DNA of 64,000 nucleotides from Engraulis encrasicolus. Its lineage: Eukaryota > Chordata > Actinopteri > Clupeiformes > Engraulidae. Shown here piece by piece: positions 59,167 through 64,000 of the stretch. The stretch spans positions 53,433,546 through 53,497,545 of the forward strand of contig NC_085857.1 of assembly GCF_034702125.1 (NCBI RefSeq). Direction: 5' to 3'. The stretch's first letter is position 1, and every line of letters begins with the position of its first letter. The position numbers were made by a program, and so were the translations under genes. The notes under the pieces were generated by a model, which made no database searches, was not told where the DNA came from, and saw only the letters and a list, made by a program, of their open reading frames with translations.

Positions 59167-59488
59167 CGCAGAGAACTCTGAAAGCAGAAACAGTCCCATT
59201 CTTTCTCCAGGTCCCCATTTCCCAGGAGCTCAGCTATAAACAACATGACCTCTTCCTTGACCTTCAGGGCATTCAGATCTCTTGGCCAGTGAAGCTGACT
59301 TTGATGCATCGTATGCGTGTCTGCGTAGGGGCAAGACACTGGCAGCCAACCACGTGAGCTATTTTGTTGACCGACAGCGGTGTAGACCGACAGGCTTTTG
59401 GCAATGCAATTTTGACTTGATGACACCTATGATATACCTAGAAGTCACTTTGGTAGAGGTTATGGATTATTGAATGTGGTTGAAGGTT

Positions 59489-59714
59489 ATTGAAATGTGT
59501 GGGGCCATCAGTTGTGCCGTGTTGACGTCAGGTGGATAGACAACCGGCATTGCTGTTGGACAACAGCTAGGATTTTGTGAAGCACACAATTCTACATGTG
59601 TTCATGCACAGTTTTGATGTGCAGAGTGGAAATCCAAAATGTACTATAAATAGCCATGGAAATAAAGAGAATGCATTAAAGGAGAAGGGGAGTCCAAACT
59701 TTTGTCTTGTACTG
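59489..59714. mobile_element. Half copy of the Tc1-like element seen at 7965
   Basis: It is the reverse complement of roughly 7965-8190: TTGAAATGTGTGGGGCCATC, TTGACGTCAGGTGGATA, TGCTGTTGGACAACAGCTAG, ending CTTGTACTG/TA. The other half is missing. Confidence 0.8.
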
Positions 59715-59859
59715 TACATGTTCATCAAAGTTGATGAAAGCTTGTCCAAATTATTTTTTTTCATGTGGTAGAACATTTTTATTCTACAGCAGTTAGAATG
59801 TTTCTTTATTTTAAAATCATGGGGGGTGTGATGCACCCTGGTGTGCATGCCAAACTTAC

Positions 59860-59980
59860 CACACTGATATTCATGATCATTTCCTTTGAGATGTGTGTCA
59901 TCTTCACCACCATCTGCATCATCATCATCATCTTCTTCTTTAACCCTAATTACACTAGGTAGAAAACCATCATCTGCTCT
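59860..59980 (-). CDS. Acidic exon of the minus-strand ZNF gene (Eb)
   Basis: Minus-strand acceptor TGTGTGTTTTACAG and donor CAGTGTG/GTAAGT; 121 bases, phase 0 to 1. The peptide starts RADDGFLPSVIRVKEEDDDD and ends LKGNDHEYQC. RVKEE fits the SUMO pattern; the DDDDD run comes from GAT repeats. Exit phase 1 fits E1 at 58707 and entry phase 0 fits Ea. Confidence 0.7.
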
Positions 59981-60037
59981 CTGTAAAACACACAGGGACT
60001 ATTAACATGCAATGCCAATACGAAAGAAGTACACAGA

Positions 60038-60039
<2 letters not shown>

Positions 60040-60075
<36 letters not shown>
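60040..60075. repeat. (GT)n microsatellite
   Basis: About 17 GT units, touching the donor site of exon Ea on the minus strand. Confidence 0.95.
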
Positions 60076-60076
<1 letters not shown>

Positions 60077-60079
60077 CAC

Positions 60080-60137
60080 CACAACATTGGGCTTGGCCTC
60101 GTCATCCTGCAGCCACTCAGTCACTTCCTGAATCGTC
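60080..60137 (-). CDS. Short exon of the minus-strand ZNF gene (Ea)
   Basis: Minus-strand acceptor TTCTGCCCCCTGCAG and donor GTTGTG/GTGAGC; 58 bases, entering in phase 2 and leaving in phase 0. It encodes TIQEVTEWLQDDEAKPNVV. The donor abuts the (GT)n microsatellite at 60040-60075. The first coding exon must lie further upstream (higher coordinates) and is not identified. I do not recognise the peptide as a known domain. Confidence 0.6.
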
Positions 60138-60218
60138 CTGCAGGGGGCAGAAATGTTGTGGGTCAAAGGTCAACAGTCAAAGTTTGGTCATGGCTGCAGA
60201 AGTGAAGTCTGTACTGTC

Positions 60219-61449
60219 TACCGTATTTTTTGGACTATATGTCGCTCCGGAGTTTAAGTCGCAACGGCCCAAAAATGCATTTTGAAAATGAAAAAAACAT
60301 ATATACGTTGCACCGGACTAATCATCGCACATTTTTTGAAAGGTTATTCTATCCATGGAATCTATGTTGTGATCGCTGGCGCATGGTAAGCTGCTGCTCA
60401 AAGACGGCATTGTTTTATAAACCAGCATCTGAAGCAGTGGCAACGCATTCAGAGGTGGTGGTAATGCACCAACTAAGATGCCAACCGCCATAAAACCACA
60501 AAAAGAAAAAGAAACAGTGATAACGCGCCATGTTGCCCTGTAGTCAGAACAACATTCAATTTTCTGCATTGTTTTGCGTTTGGACCGTAGGAGGGTTCGA
60601 GGCAACTTTGTTCCGTCTCCAGAGCACGCCTTTCTTTACCCCCTTTTCTGAGACTTCAGCCCATGACGGTATCAAAGGTGAGAGGGATTTCATCCATGTT
60701 GTGTAGCCTATGGTAGTGTCACGTTGTGCTCGCTTGTCAGAAACTCGCGGAAATGACCGATTTTCACATGGAAGTCGGCTGACTGTCTTTAATAACACAG
60801 ACGCTCATTCTCGGATAGAGAGGCGATTGCGTTGCATAGCGCAAATAAATCCACGAGAGGGGATTGCATTGCATAACGCGATAAATCCACAAGGTCCCTG
60901 ACTTCCGCAAAAAGTCCTATTTATTTCTTTGGCAATGTCATGGAGCCCGTAACAAGACCGTTGACTCGCAGCGCGCGCGTTGTTCGAGAACACATGTGTC
61001 CTGTATTCAGCCCTTCTTCTAGACGTGGGCCTTGAATCTTCAGATAGGCCTACCTTTTTTTCACAACATGCACATTTTCCTCCGCTTTTCTCCAGTCCCC
61101 AAACAGTTTTCCATTGCATGCAAACTTTCGTTCAGCTGCCCTATTGCCATTTTCGGCTGCATATTTAATTACTTTCAGCTTGAACTCAGCAGTAGGCTAT
61201 ATTAACTTCTTTTGGGTGGTATATTTCTATTCAGTCGTCATTGTAAATGCTATTTTTTGTTGTGGTAAGTTGTAACATTTTTTCTATCAGTGGTATTAGG
61301 CAACACAACATAGGCCTAGTTACGCACATAGTGCTCTCCGATGGAGTCCGGTGGCGAAAAAAAAAACATATATGACGCACCAGAGTATATGTCGCATGTC
61401 CAGCCAAACCATGAAAAAAAGTGCGACTTGTAGTCCGAAAAATACGGTA
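60219..61449. mobile_element. Element with TACCGTATTTTTTGGACTA ends
   Basis: The left end TACCGTATTTTTTGGACTAT and right end TAGTCCGAAAAATACGGTA are inverted, with TGTCGC/GCGAC motifs just inside. The ends are of a very common fish DNA transposon type. No transposase frame is seen; the interior has GATTGCGTTGCATAGCGC and a near repeat of it at about 60865. Confidence 0.7.
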
Positions 61450-62060
61450 ATTCTCGTGGTGTAGACCAACCGTATCTCACTCATTTCGTGAAGTATTCAC
61501 GAAAAAAATAGCTTAATTTTCGTGGTGCATTCACGTTATTGCCCGCCTTTCGTAAAGTCTTCACGAAAATAATAGATTAATTTTCACGCTGCCTATTCAC
61601 TTGAATTGCCCGACTGTTGCCTAGCGACCCACTAGTTTGATGCCCTTTCGGTAGCCTACAGTCACATGGTAATCAAACATTTCAAACAAGCAATTTAGGG
61701 TTAGGTTTAGGGTCAAGGTTAGGGTTAAGGTTAGGGTTAAGGTTAGGGTTAGGTTTAGGGTTAAGTAGGGTTAAGGTTAGGGTTAGGTTTAGGGGACATA
61801 AGGCGTAAGTACCGAAAGGGCATCGAATTAGTGAGTCCCGAGTGTATCAGCAGTGTTCTGTCAGCACCCCCTCCCCGCCCCTGCAGACGTTTGGATAACC
61901 ATAGCAGCAGTGGGGCAATTCAAGTGAATAGGCAGCGTGAAAATTAATCTATTATTTTCGTGAAGACTTTACGAAAGGCGGGCAATAACGTGAATGCACC
62001 ACGAAAATGAATATTATTTTCGTGAAGACTTTACGAAAGGCGTGAGATAGGGCTCTGTAT
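61450..62060. repeat. Foldback element with telomere-like core
   Basis: The arms (about 61480-61620 and 61910-62045) are inverted copies containing TTCGTGGTGCATTCACGTTA, CCGCCTTTCGTAAAGTC and TTCACTTGAATTGCCC. A second, inner inverted pair is GATGCCCTTTCGGTA (61640-61654) and its complement (61809-61823). The core 61697-61793 is a run of TTAGGG with TTTAGGG and TTAAGG variants. Confidence 0.85.
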
Positions 62061-62392
62061 AGATAGAGAACAGTCAGGGTCCATCTCATTGTCTAACCTC
62101 ACATCCTAGCCTTGTGCTTCACCGACTCCTGTTCCTGCTGTCAGCCTTGGCACAAACACAAATACTTGTATAGGAGAGAAAGATACTTCAGACTCGTTCA
62201 GGATCCATGTGATGGTGGGTGAACGCCCCTTTAGGAGACCTTCGGTTAGGAGACCTTCTGAGTCTTGAGGTTGAGAATAAATGGAGTTCCCTTAGCGCTG
62301 TAGATGGCGGTAGCGTACTTCTTGCGCAAACATCACAAAAAGAGAAGAAGAAGGAGGGGGCAACGTCACCTTAGGAGACTAAGGGCCTTTCT

Positions 62393-62583
62393 CAAAACCT
62401 AGGACAGTGTCCTTCCAAGTGTATCAGCCTAATCAGTCACGCCCAGTGATTGGATACTCTTTGGTGAACTCTACAGAATATCCAATCCCTGGGTGTGACT
62501 AATAAATAGTATCCAATCACTGGGTGTGACTAATTAGGCTGATACACTTGGAAGGACACCGTCCTAGGTTTTGAGAAAGGCCC
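62393..62583. mobile_element. Hairpin MITE with GGGCCTTTCTCAAAACC ends
   Basis: Two arms of about 75 bases mirror each other with few differences (GGGCCTTTCTCAAAACCTAG, CTTCCAAGTGTATCAGCCTA, CAGTGATTGGATACT). The middle is about 35 bases. No ORF. Confidence 0.85.
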
Positions 62584-63420
62584 ATTAATATTTGAGCACG
62601 CTCCTTTTGCATTGGATGGGTGGAGTTTGACATATCTTTCTCTCCTATACAAAAACTTTTAGGAAACTTTTCCCCATTCAACATCCCAAAATGAGAAAAT
62701 GACAAATGAGAAAATGACATTTGAATCATGCTTTTGTAAGGTATTGAGATGTGAGACAAAATTTCAAAACCGACATAAGTTTTATTCCTGACCACAAGTC
62801 CAAGGAGGGGGGGGGGGGGGGATTAGATACTGAATGGACCATAGATAGGATAAGACCAAGTCAAATATCTAGAACACTAGATGTCTCATTCAGCCGTTTG
62901 GCATGGCAAGCCTCAGGCACCGCCATCTTGGTACAGATTTCAAATGTTTTTCACACTGTCAGCCAAGATGTTTTAGTGCCACCTACAGGATTTCTGGATT
63001 GCCTTTTCACCAATTGATTGTTCATTCAAGCAGCTTGTTTCCAGCCTGCACTGTCTGGTTCTAGTGGTGTAACATAGATATAGAAGAAAGGGAATGCTAA
63101 ATGTCCACAACACTGAAGCATAGAACAGTCTTCCTGACCCTCATCATTTGCATTCAGATATCTTCTGTTTCGCCCAGCACCAGTGTTACTGATGTGTGTG
63201 CATATATTGTACTCTGACTTTTTGGATGCAACATAGATCTGGAAGGCTTTGGCTACACCTCTGTATACGAGTGTATCTCAAAAAGTGGATGGGAAACGCA
63301 CAGGTTAAGCATTATACTAGAACTTCACCTCCTTTCCTATAATTTGTCTCATAATGTGTCAAAGATATTGATCAGGCGCTGGTGTGAAGTGCGTTTTGTC
63401 AGTTCGTGTTAACAAATAGC
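62584..63420. other. Stretch without recognised gene; poly-G run
   Basis: A run of 15 G lies at 62807-62821. TATAGGAGAGAAAGATA (62170) and TATCTTTCTCTCCTATA (62635) form an inverted pair enclosing the hairpin MITE. No exon is supported. Confidence 0.45.
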
Positions 63421-64000
63421 CTACAAATCATCAATCAATCTATCAATCAAAATTACTTGCATAGCACATTATCATACATAATTGTCATTCAATGTGCTAA
63501 AGACTAGAGAACAAGAAAAGAGAAGAAAAAAAGAATCCATATTGTGTTATGGATAGAAGATAATAAGAAACTAACTATCGCCAAAGGCAGAAGAGAATAA
63601 AGCTGATTTTAATTTCGAATGTAATTAAGATACTGTTGGGACAGGTCTAATATGCACAGGAAGTTGGTTCCAGCATCTTGCAGCATAATGACTAAATGCC
63701 ATTTCACCCTGTCTAGACTTGACCCAAGGGACAACCAGTAGAGGAGATGATTCTGAAGACCTAAGACATCTATTAGGATGATATTTCTAAAGCATATTTA
63801 CAATATACTTACTTTATAAGTCACTAAATGGCTTAGGCCCTATCAGAAGAGTTTTAAACTAAATTTTAAATCTCACTGGTAGCAATACTCTAAGTACTGG
63901 AGTGATGTAGTCTCTTCTTTTTAATAATTTTTTAAATATATTTTCTTCATATTAAAACATGGAAAATGAACCAGACTTTCTGAGTAGGCTAATCCAGTGT
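63421..64000. repeat. Probable dispersed teleost repeat
   Basis: It contains AGGAAGTTGGTTCCAGCATC, TTGCAGCATAATGACTAAAT and AAATGGCTTAGGCCCTATCA, phrases that I recall from an abundant fish interspersed repeat of uncertain class. It runs to the window end; no ORF. Confidence 0.4.

Noticed and set aside
59190..59300. Possible exon on the minus strand reading LKVKEEVMLFIAELLG
   Set aside because: The peptide looks plausible, but I could not find matching acceptor and donor sites with a phase fitting Eb and E1.
61697..61793. True chromosome end
   Set aside because: The TTAGGG-like run is short, degenerate, flanked on both sides by unique and inverted sequence, so it is interstitial.

Overview
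This window is animal nuclear DNA, most likely from a teleost fish. The evidence is split coding exons with GT/AG borders, C2H2 zinc-finger exons with TGEKP-type linkers, and a dense mix of Tc1, hAT, TTAA-target and Harbinger-like DNA transposons, Ty3/gypsy, non-LTR and Penelope remnants, tRNA-derived SINEs and CA/GATA microsatellites. I see no bacterial genes, operons or CRISPR. The species cannot be named. Gene models rest on splice signals, reading phase and comparison between copies inside the window.

Layout: 1-2.0 kb is the 3' part of a broken Ty3/gypsy element holding a LINE tail. 3.3-6.5 kb is transposons, including a three-level nest. 7.6-33.8 kb (+ strand) is a chain of about fifteen short exons of C2H2 zinc-finger (ZNF) type. 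Four exon kinds recur in the order A (fingers, phase 1 to 2), B (finger plus His/acidic linker, 2 to 1), C (acidic, repeated [I/V/F]KxE, 1 to 1) and D (ELKQEVKEEG start, 1 to 1), giving one incomplete, one partial and one complete module. The last finger exon (33.3 kb) has two in-frame stops. 37.1-47.0 kb (+) is a second ZNF gene in decay: one exon is split by a 1.5-kb hAT element and the finger exon has a frameshift and further lesions. 47.5-54.5 kb is transposons and repeats. 55.7-60.1 kb (- strand) is a third ZNF gene with five phase-compatible exons, fingers last, facing the other two. 60.2-64 kb is foldback and other repeats.

The ZNF proteins are expected to be nuclear DNA-binding factors, and their linkers carry many candidate SUMO-acceptor (psi-K-x-E) sites. 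In vertebrates such clusters expand by tandem duplication and often target transposons; the mix of duplicated, dying and apparently intact ZNF exons with recent insertions fits that, but binding targets are not visible here. One Tc1-like element (24.9-26.5 kb) has an uninterrupted 337-residue transposase and clean ends, so it looks young.
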